From an uncultured Clostridia bacterium (lineage in GTDB: Bacteria; Bacillota; Clostridia; Christensenellales; CAG-917): 64,000 nucleotides of DNA. Position 1 is the first letter of the stretch; every line of letters starts with the position of its first letter. The position numbers were made by a program, and so were the translations under genes. The stretch is taken from the NCBI GenBank assembly GCA_934277645.1, contig CAKQUX010000001.1:248001-312000 (forward strand). Direction: 5' to 3'. Positions 8,546 through 16,337 of the stretch are shown one piece after another. The notes under the pieces are model-generated. The model saw only the letters and a program-made list of their open reading frames with translations, searched no databases and was not told the DNA's origin.

Positions 8546-9280
8546 CTAAACCTCCTTATAAACGCCAAGAGGGAAAATCTTGGTCATATCCGTTTTGACG
8601 TACTCGACTGCTTGAAGCGGCGACATGTGCCAGTTTGTCGGGCAAGCGCACAATACTTCTACAAAAGAGAAGCCTTTGCCTTCCGCTTGATTTCTGAATG
8701 CTTTTTCGATAGCCTTTTTAGCTTTTTTGATATTAGGAACGTCTGCAACCGAAACTCTTTCAACGTAGCTCGGTCCGTCGAGCGTTGCAAGCATTTCGCT
8801 GACTCTGATAGGATTTCCGTTCAAGATCGCGTCACGTCCGTAAGGACAAGTCGTAGCCTTTTGACCGAGAAGAGTCGTAGGTGCCATTTGACCGCCCGTC
8901 ATACCGTAAATTGCGTTGTTGATGAAAATTACGGTGATGTTTACGCCTCTCGTAGCGGCGTGAAGGATTTCCGCAAGACCGATACTTGCAAGGTCGCCGT
9001 CGCCTTGGTAAGCAAAGACGATATTATTCGGATTTACATATTTAATTCCCGTTGCAACCGCAGGAGCTCTGCCGTGAGCCGCTTCTTGCATATCGCAGTT
9101 GAAATAGTTGTAAGCAAAAACCGCGCAACCGACAGGCGCTACACCGACAACGTGTCCTTCGGCTCCGATAGCGTCGAGAGCTTCCGCAACCAAACGGTGA
9201 ACAATGCCGTGTGAACAACCGGGGCAATAATGAAGCGGCGCGTCGGTCAAAAATTTAGATTTTTCAAATACGATGCTCAT
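8546..9280 (-). CDS. Ferredoxin-dependent 2-oxoacid oxidoreductase, thiamine-diphosphate (beta) subunit
   Basis: This 244-residue subunit binds thiamine diphosphate. CPGCSHGIVHRL near the N-terminus is the family's cysteine/histidine motif. The segment GDGDLASIGLAE followed by INNAIYGMTGGQ is the TPP/Mg-binding GDG-N signature. With alpha it forms the active site where the 2-oxoacid is decarboxylated. The gene starts one base after the alpha stop codon and ends one base before gamma, a tightly coupled arrangement. Nomenclature differs between kor and vor systems, so no symbol is given. Confidence 0.93.
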   Translation of the reverse strand: MSIVFEKSKFLTDAPLHYCPGCSHGIVHRLVAEALDAIGAEGHVVGVAPVGCAVFAYNYFNCDMQEAAHGRAPAVATGIKYVNPNNIVFAYQGDGDLASIGLAEILHAATRGVNITVIFINNAIYGMTGGQMAPTTLLGQKATTCPYGRDAILNGNPIRVSEMLATLDGPSYVERVSVADVPNIKKAKKAIEKAFRNQAEGKGFSFVEVLCACPTNWHMSPLQAVEYVKTDMTKIFPLGVYKEV

Positions 9281-9281
9281 A

Positions 9282-10346
9282 TTACTTGACCTCCTTTAAA
9301 ACGAATTCGACGACGTCCTCAGGCGACATAATATTTCCGCCCGAACGGCCGTAGAATTTAACAGGTTTTTTACATTCCGTATAAAGTTTAACGTCTTCGA
9401 TATATTGTCCCATAGAAAGTTCCACGGTAACGATTTCTTTGACGGATTTTTGTTCGCCGACTCTCTTGAATGCGGCTTTCGGGAACGGATAAACGGTGAT
9501 AGGACGAATAAGTCCTGCCTTTATTCCCTTTTCGCGAAGCATATCGACGCTGCTCTTTACGATTCTGCCGACAGTTCCGTATGCGGTGAGAACGATTTCC
9601 GCGTCGTCAAGCAAATACTCTTCGACCTTAGTTTCGTTTTCTGCCATCGTGTCGTAAACTTTTTGAAGTTTGTGGTTCATTTCTTCGAGTTCGTCAGGAA
9701 CGATATAAAGCGAGTTGATAATTCTTCTTCCTTCGCCCGTACCTTCGCCCGTTGTAGCCCAAGGCTTTTTAGGGAAAGTCGAAGGGTCTTTCATAGGTGG
9801 AAGTTCGACTGCTTCCATAATTTGTCCGAGCATACCGTCGCCCAAAATCATAACAGGCAAACGATACTTTTCGGCTTTGTCCCAAGCGTCGTACATAATA
9901 TCGACGCACTCTTGAACAGAGTTAGGAGCTACGACAAGCATTCTGTAATCGCCGTGGCCGCCGCCCTTTACGGCTTGGAAATAGTCGCCTTGGCAAGGTT
10001 GAATACCGCCAAGACCCGGTCCCGAACGAACCATATTTACGATAACGCAAGGAAGTTCTGCGCCGCAGATATACGAAATGCCTTCTTGTTTAAGGCTTAT
10101 TCCCGGGCTTGACGAACTGGTCATAGCTCTTCCGCCTGCGCCTGCCGCGCCGTAAACCATATTTATTGCCGCGACTTCCGATTCGGCTTGAACGAAATGT
10201 CCGCCGACTTCGTTAAGTCTCCAAGACATATACTCCGGAATTTCGTTTTGCGGAGTAATAGGATAACCGGCATAAAAACGACAACCGCCTCTGATTGCCG
10301 CTTCTGCAATTGCTTCATTACCTTTCATCAATTTCTTTTCTGCCAT
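9282..10346 (-). CDS. vorB: 2-ketoisovalerate/2-oxoacid ferredoxin oxidoreductase, alpha subunit
   Basis: The 354-residue protein starts MAEKKLMKGNEAIAEAAIRGG. It shows the pyrimidine-binding domain blocks YPITPQNEIPEYM, QAESEVAAINMVYGAAGAGGR and TSSSSPGISLKQEG, as in proteins usually called VorB. These handle branched-chain 2-oxoacids or 2-oxoglutarate, and sequence alone does not settle the substrate. A strong GTAGGAG site precedes the ATG. It sits between the ferredoxin subunit and the TPP subunit in one operon, so valine/isoleucine/leucine fermentation or reductive 2-oxoacid synthesis is the likely role. Confidence 0.88.
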   Translation of the reverse strand: MAEKKLMKGNEAIAEAAIRGGCRFYAGYPITPQNEIPEYMSWRLNEVGGHFVQAESEVAAINMVYGAAGAGGRAMTSSSSPGISLKQEGISYICGAELPCVIVNMVRSGPGLGGIQPCQGDYFQAVKGGGHGDYRMLVVAPNSVQECVDIMYDAWDKAEKYRLPVMILGDGMLGQIMEAVELPPMKDPSTFPKKPWATTGEGTGEGRRIINSLYIVPDELEEMNHKLQKVYDTMAENETKVEEYLLDDAEIVLTAYGTVGRIVKSSVDMLREKGIKAGLIRPITVYPFPKAAFKRVGEQKSVKEIVTVELSMGQYIEDVKLYTECKKPVKFYGRSGGNIMSPEDVVEFVLKEVK

Positions 10347-10355
10347 AGTCGTCTC

Positions 10356-10562
10356 CTACTTTTCTACCGTGATAACGCAATCGGGACAAGTCGTCGCGCA
10401 GAAAGCGCAACCGATACAACTTGCCATATCGTTGCATTCGATAACGAAATAACCTTTGTCGTTGCTAACTGTTTTTGAAACTGCCAAAATCTTCTTTGGA
10501 CAAGCTTCCGCGCAAAGACCGCAACCTTTGCACAATTTTTCGTCAATAGTGATTTTTGCCAT
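10356..10562 (-). CDS. Two-cluster 4Fe-4S ferredoxin subunit of the 2-oxoacid oxidoreductase
   Basis: This 68-residue protein has two CxxCxxCxxxC motifs: CKGCGLCAEACPKK starting near residue 11, and CIGCAFCATTCPD near residue 49. It is the delta/ferredoxin-like subunit that passes electrons from the TPP site to free ferredoxin. It is the first gene of the operon, nine bases ahead of the alpha subunit. Confidence 0.93.
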   Translation of the reverse strand: MAKITIDEKLCKGCGLCAEACPKKILAVSKTVSNDKGYFVIECNDMASCIGCAFCATTCPDCVITVEK

Positions 10563-10592
10563 TCTATACCCCTACGGCGTTTCCGCCAAATT

Positions 10593-11546
10593 TTAGTCGT
10601 CTAATCCGCCGAGCAATTTATAAAGCTGAGCGATAAGCGCGTCGTCGTCAACGTCGTCTTTTTCGCTCTCCTGCTCGCTCTCTTGCTCGTCACTGTTAAA
10701 ACTATAATCTTCACCGCTCGCTTCGTCTTCGTCGACGTCATCCGCCGCGGCAAGATTTTCTATTTCTTCTTCCGCCAAATCGTTAAAGTCGTCTTTATCG
10801 TCATCGCCGACGTCGTCGGTTTCTGCGGCTTTAACAGCTATCTCTTCTGCCTTAGGCTCTTCTTCGTTTTGCTCTGAATTGACTTCGCTGTTTACTTCTT
10901 CAATCATTTTATCGATTTGAGCCATAGTTTCGTCTTCGAGCTTTTTCTCTTCCTCGGCTGTCGGAACTTCTTCTTTGACTTCCTCTTCAGGCACTACTTC
11001 GCTTAACGCCTTTTCGATGACTTTCTCGTCAACGACGTTTTCAGGTTCGTTGTCGACGAAAATAAGTTCGGTCGGAGCAACTTGCTTGTAACCCTTTTTG
11101 AGAACGTCTTTAACGACAGGTTCTTCGCCGCCCAAAAGAATAACTTTGTTGCAAAGAGCGGAATTTTTGTCAGGCTCGATTACGCCTGCGATAACGTCCA
11201 TTCCGTATGATTTCAAATATGCTATGAGCGGAGTAATATCGCCTTGTCCGTAAACAAGGAAAAAGCCGTCGATATTCGGGAATTGCGCCAAACGAACGGC
11301 GTCGATGACTTGTCTTAAATCGAGACGTCCTCTTTTCTTTTTAGGCAATGCGCTGAGCGCGTCGAAATTGTTTTCTCTTATAAACTCGTCGTAATCTTTC
11401 GTACGCTTTGAAGAATATCCGTAAAATTTGCAAGCGGCAATTTCACCGAAATTAGACAATTCGTTTAAAGCCTTTGCGAACGTTGCATAAGAAATTCTTA
11501 CGCTTTCGATATCTGCTAAAACAACGTATTTCTTTGCTGAATACAT
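10593..11546 (-). CDS. NYN-domain protein with long acidic C-terminal tail
   Basis: Of 317 residues, the first about 140 form a NYN/LabA-like PIN-fold domain. They show an early acidic residue in VVLADIESVR, FYGYSSKRTKDY, VIDAVRLAQ and DGFFLVYGQGDITPLIAYL. NYN domains are predicted metal-dependent RNases. The remaining about 175 residues are very rich in Glu and Asp and probably disordered. GGAGGG precedes the ATG. The gene lies 10 bases after a second, tail-less NYN paralogue (11557-11976), which suggests tandem duplication. RNA is the likely substrate by family; the tail may bind basic partners. Confidence 0.8.
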   Translation of the reverse strand: MYSAKKYVVLADIESVRISYATFAKALNELSNFGEIAACKFYGYSSKRTKDYDEFIRENNFDALSALPKKKRGRLDLRQVIDAVRLAQFPNIDGFFLVYGQGDITPLIAYLKSYGMDVIAGVIEPDKNSALCNKVILLGGEEPVVKDVLKKGYKQVAPTELIFVDNEPENVVDEKVIEKALSEVVPEEEVKEEVPTAEEEKKLEDETMAQIDKMIEEVNSEVNSEQNEEEPKAEEIAVKAAETDDVGDDDKDDFNDLAEEEIENLAAADDVDEDEASGEDYSFNSDEQESEQESEKDDVDDDALIAQLYKLLGGLDD

Positions 11547-11556
11547 ATACCCTCCG

Positions 11557-11976
11557 TCACTCTACTTTGAGAATAATGGTTTTCGTGCATAAAACCGAAT
11601 TTTGGTCGGGCTCGACAACGCCTGCCACGACTTCGAGATTGAACGCTTTGAGATAAGCGATAAGCGGAGTCAAATCGCCTTGTCCGTAAATAAGGAAAAA
11701 GCCGTCGATATTCGAGCTTTGGCTAAGCTGTACGGCGTCTATTACTTGACGCATATCGAGCTGTCCGCGACGTTTTCCGCTTAAAGGCGCCAAGGCTTCG
11801 TAGCTGTTTTCTTCGATAAACTCGGCGTAATCTCTGGTACGCTTTCCGCTGTAACCGTAAAACTTACACGACACTATTTCGCCGAATTTTGAAAGCTCTT
11901 TCAAAGCGGCGTTAAACGTGCTGTACGGCACTCTTATCGATTCGATATCGGCTAAACAAACGTATTTTTTTGCCAT
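11557..11976 (-). CDS. NYN-domain (predicted RNase) protein, short paralogue
   Basis: This 139-residue protein is nearly colinear with the NYN part of the next gene (shared CKFYGYSGKRTRDYAEFI, QVIDAVQLS, IDGFFLIYGQGDLTPLIAYLKAF) but lacks the acidic tail. Conserved acidic residues of the PIN-like fold (ADIES near 8, DAVQLS near 88, GQGD near 106) are present. Its ATG overlaps the ogg stop as TAATG after GAGGAG, so it is translationally coupled to the DNA-repair gene. The coupling hints at a nucleic-acid maintenance role, an inference only. Confidence 0.8.
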   Translation of the reverse strand: MAKKYVCLADIESIRVPYSTFNAALKELSKFGEIVSCKFYGYSGKRTRDYAEFIEENSYEALAPLSGKRRGQLDMRQVIDAVQLSQSSNIDGFFLIYGQGDLTPLIAYLKAFNLEVVAGVVEPDQNSVLCTKTIILKVE

Positions 11977-12785
11977 TATAACTCCTCTAAAATATTATCT
12001 CTTGCGTAGTAAAACAAATATTGTTGAACGTAACCGCTCAAATCGCCGTAAGTTTCGACCAGCTTTTCGCTGAGTTTTTCGGCAGGCAAATCGCCGTAAC
12101 TCTTTTTGAACACCTTTTTAATCCAGGTGTCGACGGGAAAAACGTCGGTGCGATGAAAACCGAAAAGCAAAATGCAGTCGGCAACCTTTCTGCCTACGCC
12201 TTTGAGTTTTAGCAATTCGTTTCTTAGGTCGGGCGTTCCGAGCTTTTTAAGTTCGCCGATATCGATGTTAGAAAGCGATTTCGCAGTCGATGATAGATAA
12301 GACGCTCTATATCCGGCGCCTATCGCACTGAAATCTTTCTCGTCAAGGCTTGCCATGGCACTAAGAGTCGGAAAAGCATAATAATCGCCTTTACACTCGC
12401 CTGCCAATCGGCAAAGTCTGTTTAATATCAGCTTAATTCTCGGAATATTGTTGTTTGCGGAAACGATAAACGAAAAAACAGTTTCAACGGGGTCTTGATT
12501 TAAAATGCGTATTCCTTTTCCGAATTCTGCCGCTTTTCGGAGTTTATCGTCAGCTTTTACGTTATTTATAATTGTATCATAGTTTCTATCAAAGTCAAAG
12601 TAATTTTTGAAAAATGTTTCGTCGTCGGTCAACATAAAGCAGCCGCCGTCGTCGGACGAAATTTCACACGTTTTGTCGGTTGCGAAAACCCTGTATCCGC
12701 TATCCGTAGCTTCGTATCTGAACACCTGTCCGCATTCGAGTGTGGATTTCGGGTCGAAATCTTTTTCAAATCTTATCTTTTGCAT
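11976..12785 (-). CDS. ogg: 8-oxoguanine DNA glycosylase/AP lyase
   Basis: The 269-residue HhH-GPD glycosylase has an N-terminal recognition domain (TLECGQVFRYE). The helix-hairpin-helix block KLKGVGRKVADCILLFG carries the catalytic lysine, and DVFPVDTWIKKV carries the catalytic aspartate. The size and order fit the eukaryotic-like OGG1 family found in clostridia. It excises 8-oxoguanine paired with cytosine. The stop codon overlaps the start of a NYN-domain gene, so the two are co-translated. Confidence 0.92.
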   Translation of the reverse strand: MQKIRFEKDFDPKSTLECGQVFRYEATDSGYRVFATDKTCEISSDDGGCFMLTDDETFFKNYFDFDRNYDTIINNVKADDKLRKAAEFGKGIRILNQDPVETVFSFIVSANNNIPRIKLILNRLCRLAGECKGDYYAFPTLSAMASLDEKDFSAIGAGYRASYLSSTAKSLSNIDIGELKKLGTPDLRNELLKLKGVGRKVADCILLFGFHRTDVFPVDTWIKKVFKKSYGDLPAEKLSEKLVETYGDLSGYVQQYLFYYARDNILEEL

Positions 12786-12960
12786 ACGACAATTATAATA
12801 TGTAATTTTGATTTTTGCTACTGTTTTTAAAATTTAAGAAATGTATTATTTGGTATTTGGTTTTACGCATAAAAATCCGCCTGTATTCTTTTAACAGTCC
12901 GCACTAACAGTCCATTCTTAAAGATTTATCTATGCCTTGCCTTTACGACGCCAAAATTAA

Positions 12961-12987
12961 AAGCGCTCGCCAAATCGGCGAACGCTT
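12961..12987 (-). terminator. Terminator of the zinc-ribbon/membrane gene
   Basis: Minus-strand AAGCG-T-TCGCC / GGCGA-G-CGCTT stem followed by TTAATTTT. Confidence 0.7.
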
Positions 12988-13040
12988 GACGGTCGATTAA
13001 CCGTTTAAGATTTTACTCTCGTTAAATTGTTTTATAGTTT

Positions 13041-13088
13041 TAAGTCTTATGTATAATTATATATGGTCTAAGTCTTACGTATAATTAT
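13041..13088. repeat. 28-bp period direct repeat, two copies
   Basis: TAAGTCTTATGTATAATTAT (13041-13060) and TAAGTCTTACGTATAATTAT (13069-13088) differ at one base. Confidence 0.8.
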
Positions 13089-13174
13089 GTTTTAAGTTAA
13101 AGATGTAATTACAAATTTAGAATTATAGATTTAATTATAAATTTAATTCTAACAGCTCAGACAATGACTTCAAC

Positions 13175-13585
13175 TTAAATTTGCGCGTTTCCCACAGACA
13201 ATGCGGCTTCGAGCTTTTTGATTTCACTTGTCAGATAATTTATGCGGTCGTTTAATGCTTTAAGTTCCAAGCCTTTTTTGATAAAGCCGATTCCGAATCC
13301 GATTAAGATAACGGCAATGCCTGCAAACATAAAGCTCCAAAGCGTTCCGAGCCAAATGTCGACTGCAAGCAAAGCAACGGTCAAAAGCGCCAAAATTACG
13401 ATGATTTTTATCACTTCCCTTCTTTCAAGCGTTTTCTGTCCGCGCTCGGCAATAAACTCTTCCCTTCTGCATTCGGGACAAATTCCGCTGTGTTCCGAAT
13501 ATGCCGAGCAGTTTTGGCACATAGCCTTTCCGCATTTTTTGCACACGGCTATCGCTTCTTCGTTATGGTGAATAAAACAATACAT
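13175..13585 (-). CDS. B-box-type zinc-binding protein with two membrane segments and a coiled coil
   Basis: The 136-residue protein starts MYCFIHHNEEAIAVCKKCGKAMCQNC. It has a His/Cys zinc-binding module (H-H, CxxC, CxxC, then CPECRR) like B-box/DUF2180 N-termini. Two adjacent hydrophobic segments follow (near 62-80 and 84-103), then a short coiled coil (LKALNDRINYLTSEIKKLEAAL). ATG at 13585 was chosen because GAGGAAGAG precedes it; the upstream in-frame Met lacks a ribosome site. Its promoter spacer is filled by a 20-bp palindrome shared with the divergent XRE repressor. The function is unknown; a membrane-associated partner of the repressor is possible. Confidence 0.75.
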   Translation of the reverse strand: MYCFIHHNEEAIAVCKKCGKAMCQNCSAYSEHSGICPECRREEFIAERGQKTLERREVIKIIVILALLTVALLAVDIWLGTLWSFMFAGIAVILIGFGIGFIKKGLELKALNDRINYLTSEIKKLEAALSVGNAQI

Positions 13586-13618
13586 ACTCTTCCTCTCTTT
13601 TACAAGTTTTGTAAACAT

Positions 13619-13647
13619 ATTCTAACACTCAATATATTGAGTGTCAA
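13619..13647 (-). promoter_or_regulatory. Promoter of the zinc-ribbon gene with embedded XRE operator
   Basis: TTGACA (13642-13647) and TAGAAT (13619-13624) are 17 nt apart on the minus strand. The perfect 20-bp palindrome ACACTCAATATATTGAGTGT (13625-13644) spans the whole spacer, so a bound dimer would block RNA polymerase. The divergent XRE gene is the obvious candidate regulator. Confidence 0.75.
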
Positions 13648-13649
13648 TC

Positions 13650-13675
13650 ATTTTACTAAATTTATTGAGTAAAAT
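13650..13675. promoter_or_regulatory. Second inverted repeat ahead of the XRE gene
   Basis: ATTTTACT and AGTAAAAT arms are separated by 10 nt and include a TATTGAGT half like the neighbouring palindrome. It is probably an autoregulatory operator close to the XRE start codon. Confidence 0.5.
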
Positions 13676-13681
13676 AATTAT

Positions 13682-13888
13682 ATGAAGATTTTTGCCGAAA
13701 GACTTTTAGAACTCAGAAAAGAGAAAAACGTTTCGCAAGCCGCGCTTGCCAAGGCAATAGGCGTAAGCTACTCTATCGTGTGTTATTGGGAAACGGACAG
13801 AAGCGAGCCGACAGGTGTAAATCTTGTCAAACTTGCCGATTTTTTCGATTGTTCCGTCGATTATCTGCTCGGCAGAAAAAGTTATTAA
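13682..13888 (+). CDS. Small XRE-family transcriptional repressor
   Basis: This 68-residue single-domain Cro/C1-type helix-turn-helix protein reads RLLELRKEKNVSQAALAKAIGVSYSIVCYWE, and ends FDCSVDYLLGRKSY, a common XRE ending. No clear ribosome site is seen before the ATG. It is divergent from the zinc-ribbon gene, and two inverted repeats sit between them, the usual layout of a repressor controlling itself and its neighbour. A bidirectional terminator follows. Confidence 0.9.
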   Translation: MKIFAERLLELRKEKNVSQAALAKAIGVSYSIVCYWETDRSEPTGVNLVKLADFFDCSVDYLLGRKSY

Positions 13889-13933
13889 ATAAACAAACAA
13901 ACGTTAAAACTATAAAGGTAAAAACGGCAAATT

Positions 13934-13962
13934 AAAAAACGACGAATTTTCGTCGTTTTTCA
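13934..13962. terminator. Bidirectional terminator between XRE gene and ldh
   Basis: AACGACGAA / TTCGTCGTT stem with A and T runs on both flanks; serves convergent genes on both strands. Confidence 0.85.
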
Positions 13963-14027
13963 TTGTCCGTTTTAGTTTTTAAGTCACATTCACTTTCCGA
14001 TTATAATCAAAAAAATAAACGCTTTAA

Positions 14028-14990
14028 TTAGTTGTAATAATTGTTTTCAAGCACTTGTTTAATAACGTCTTTAAGAACTTTGCCTGCTTCGTAGAGTTCT
14101 TCAACTTCGTTATCGGCAAGCGGAGGTGCGATATTTGTCATTATGCCGTTGCAACCGACAACGCTCATAGTAGACATAGCGACGTCTTTAATTCCGTATT
14201 CGCCGTTAAGCAAAGTCGAAACCGTCAAAATCGTTTCCTTTCTCGAAAACAAGCAGCGACAAATTCTCGTGACGGAAGCCGCAATTCCGTAGTTTGTTAC
14301 ACCCTTTCTCGAAATGATTTGCGCGCCTGACGTGCGAACGTATTCTTCAACGGCATCCATGCTGAATTCGTGTTCTTTTGCGTACGGAGTCGTAAGGCTC
14401 TTGACGTACATTTTAAGCGGAATGCTGTTTATGGTTGCCATCGACCACGGAATGAAACTGTGGTCGCCGTGTTCGCCGAAGACGTGAGCGTAAATTTGGT
14501 CTTGTCTGACCGAAAACGCTTCCGAAATCTTTGCGCGGAGTCTTGCCGTGTCCAAAATCGTACCCGAGCCGATAACCTTATGTGCAGGAATGCCCGACGT
14601 AGTGATAAATTGATACGTCAAAACGTCTACAGGGTTTGCGACGATAATATAGAAAGCGTCGGGAGCATATTTGACAATTTGCGGAATAATACTCTTCATT
14701 ATGCCGACGTTGGTGCTGGCAAGGTCGATTCTCGTTTGTCCCGGGCGTCTGCCGAGTCCTGACGTTATAATAACGATGTCCGAACCCTTAGCGTCCGTAT
14801 AGTCGCCCATATATATAGTGGCAGGTTGTAAAAACGGCAACGCTTGGCTAATATCCATAGCCTCGCCGATTGCTTTTTCTTTGTCTAAATCGATAAGCAC
14901 GACTTCGTTTGCTGTTTCGGTGGCAAGAAGGCTGTACGCAAGCGTTGAACCGACGTGACCGCTGCCGATGATAGTAACTTTTCCTTTCAT
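14028..14990 (-). CDS. ldh: NAD-dependent L-lactate dehydrogenase (LDH/MDH superfamily)
   Basis: The 320-residue protein has the Rossmann motif GSGHVGS (9-15), an acidic NAD-ribose residue in VLIDLD, VANPVDVLTY, and the active-site GEHGD with His174. It reduces pyruvate to lactate with NADH in fermentation. The specificity loop reads SGLGRRPGQTR. At the position where classical LDH has Gln (QKPG) this protein has Arg81, the residue typical of malate dehydrogenase. LDH is still favoured by overall features and by clostridial LDH variants of this type, but malate activity is possible. It is monocistronic, with a promoter at 15036-15063. Confidence 0.82.
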   Translation of the reverse strand: MKGKVTIIGSGHVGSTLAYSLLATETANEVVLIDLDKEKAIGEAMDISQALPFLQPATIYMGDYTDAKGSDIVIITSGLGRRPGQTRIDLASTNVGIMKSIIPQIVKYAPDAFYIIVANPVDVLTYQFITTSGIPAHKVIGSGTILDTARLRAKISEAFSVRQDQIYAHVFGEHGDHSFIPWSMATINSIPLKMYVKSLTTPYAKEHEFSMDAVEEYVRTSGAQIISRKGVTNYGIAASVTRICRCLFSRKETILTVSTLLNGEYGIKDVAMSTMSVVGCNGIMTNIAPPLADNEVEELYEAGKVLKDVIKQVLENNYYN

Positions 14991-15035
14991 AGCGAATCTT
15001 CCATATTATATAGAATAAGGCATCAAAATATACCT

Positions 15036-15063
15036 TCTATATGTTATATTGCCTTTCCGTCAA
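15036..15063 (-). promoter_or_regulatory. Likely ldh promoter
   Basis: TTGACG (15058-15063) and TATAGA (15036-15041) with a 16-nt spacer on the minus strand, about 45 bases ahead of the ldh start codon. Confidence 0.6.
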
Positions 15064-15337
15064 TGTCAATTATTTTAAATAAAATATGTTAAAATTCCGA
15101 CAAAATCCGCGCGATAAAACCTTGTAGATTCTCTTTACTCGCCTGATATCGAAAGTTAAAACACACGTCATAAAAATGTAAAACCGAATTAAAAATTTAT
15201 GCAATGGTTTTTTAAAGACGCATAATGACCATAAAAGACCTAAATGCTTGTTTCAAAAAAACTAAACATTGCGCCATAAGAACTAATCGGTTGTTTCAAG
15301 CGGCTATGCTCCAAATCAAAAAAATGAAAAACGCAAG

Positions 15338-15367
15338 AAAAAAAGCAGGGCAACCGCCTTGCTTTTT
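15338..15367 (-). terminator. Terminator of the 103-residue hypothetical gene
   Basis: Minus-strand AGCAaGGC / GCCcTGCT stem followed by seven T. Confidence 0.8.
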
Positions 15368-15396
15368 CATTTTTAATTGCTTTCTTTTCGTTTTAA

Positions 15397-15708
15397 TTAA
15401 AAAATTTCCTGACTGTCCATAAAGAACGATAAATCGCGCATAAGGTCGTTTATAAATTTAAGTTCAGGCGTAATTTTGCCTTTAAGACGAGCGCGAAGCG
15501 GTTGCTCGTACGTGCTTTGAATATACGACATAATTTGATCGCAATTATCGATGGTGATTTTTTTAACGCCTGCTCTTCTTAAAACGTTTTCGTTGAGCCA
15601 TTCTTGTTGCGCAGGTGACGGCTTAAATTCCTTAGGAGCGACATATCCCCCCGTCGTTGTTGCGGCTTTAGCCTGTTCTTTTTCTTTCTTTCTTCCAAAT
15701 AATCCCAT
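15397..15708 (-). CDS. Conserved-looking hypothetical protein
   Basis: The 103-residue soluble protein starts MGLFGRKKEKEQAKA, a basic, Ala/Thr-rich lead. A helical region follows (PAQQEWLNENVLRRAG, YIQSTYEQPLRARLKG, ELKFINDLMRDLSFFM). A GGAGGC site precedes the ATG and a strong terminator follows. No family was recognised and neighbours give no hint. Confidence 0.7.
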   Translation of the reverse strand: MGLFGRKKEKEQAKAATTTGGYVAPKEFKPSPAQQEWLNENVLRRAGVKKITIDNCDQIMSYIQSTYEQPLRARLKGKITPELKFINDLMRDLSFFMDSQEIF

Positions 15709-15861
15709 AATTGCCTCCTGAGTTTCTTTCCTTTATTTTACCATATTTTAGAAATAATTCAACCCCTAATTTGATTTTTAAAAAATTAAATGGCAATCCG
15801 TACAAAAATGACAGTCTGCAACAATCGGCAAATTTAAAATCGGTCGGATTTTTAAAATCAT

Positions 15862-15893
15862 AAAAAAACCGCTTGCCGTCCTGCAAAGCGGTT
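15862..15893 (-). terminator. Terminator of the hup-deoD-cdd operon
   Basis: Minus-strand AACCGCTT / AAGCGGTT stem (11-nt loop) followed by a run of T. Confidence 0.8.
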
Positions 15894-15941
15894 GTTATTT
15901 TAAATCGAATTTCAAATAAACGTCGTTGTCAATGTAGCTCG

Positions 15942-16337
15942 TTATTTATTGAGCGAAAAACTTTCGGGAAGAAGTTCGCTAAGGCTATAAGTCTTAACGT
16001 CTTTTTCGTCGCAAAGTACGACTTTTATGCTTCCGCCGCCGAATTCGGACAAGACCTGACGGCATATTCCGCAAGGCGGACAAAATTCGAGTTTATCTTT
16101 GCCACCGACAACGGCAATGGCTGTAAACTTTCTCTCGCCGCCGCTTATTGCCGCCGCAACCGCACTGCGTTCGGCGCATATGCTTGCTCCGTAACTTGCG
16201 TTTTCCACGTTCGTTCCCGTATAAATCTTTCCGCTGCTGCACAAAATCGCCGCCCCGACCTTAAAATCGGAATACGGGCTGTAACTGTTTTCGCGCACTT
16301 CTATCGCTTTGTTAATGAGTTCCTCAAATCTGTCCAT
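15942..16337 (-). CDS. cdd: Cytidine deaminase
   Basis: The 131-residue protein has the zinc-site motifs NVENASYGASICAERSAV (the C-A-E motif) and CPPCGICRQVL (the PCxxC motif). It deaminates cytidine and deoxycytidine to uridine forms for salvage. The start at 16337 was chosen because MDRFEELI is the normal family N-terminus and its ATG overlaps the deoD stop as TAATG after GGAGATG. Upstream in-frame residues are deoD sequence in another frame. It is the last gene of the nucleoside-salvage operon. Confidence 0.95.
   Translation of the reverse strand: MDRFEELINKAIEVRENSYSPYSDFKVGAAILCSSGKIYTGTNVENASYGASICAERSAVAAAISGGERKFTAIAVVGGKDKLEFCPPCGICRQVLSEFGGGSIKVVLCDEKDVKTYSLSELLPESFSLNK

Larger units (their letters stand above)
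12786..13174. other. Gene-free spacer with terminator and 28-bp duplication
   Basis: No credible ORF. The stretch holds the terminator of the zinc-ribbon gene (12961-12987) and a 28-bp-period direct duplication of TAAGTCTTAYGTATAATTAT at 13041 and 13069, followed by a more degenerate AT-rich tail. Confidence 0.7.
14991..15396. other. Gene-free spacer upstream of ldh
   Basis: Holds the ldh promoter and the terminator of the gene at 15397. The rest is AT-rich sequence in which no further gene or RNA could be supported. Confidence 0.6.

Noticed and set aside
15225..15422. Plus-strand 65-residue frame upstream of ldh
   Set aside because: Runs through a clear terminator and into the convergent gene; no ribosome site.
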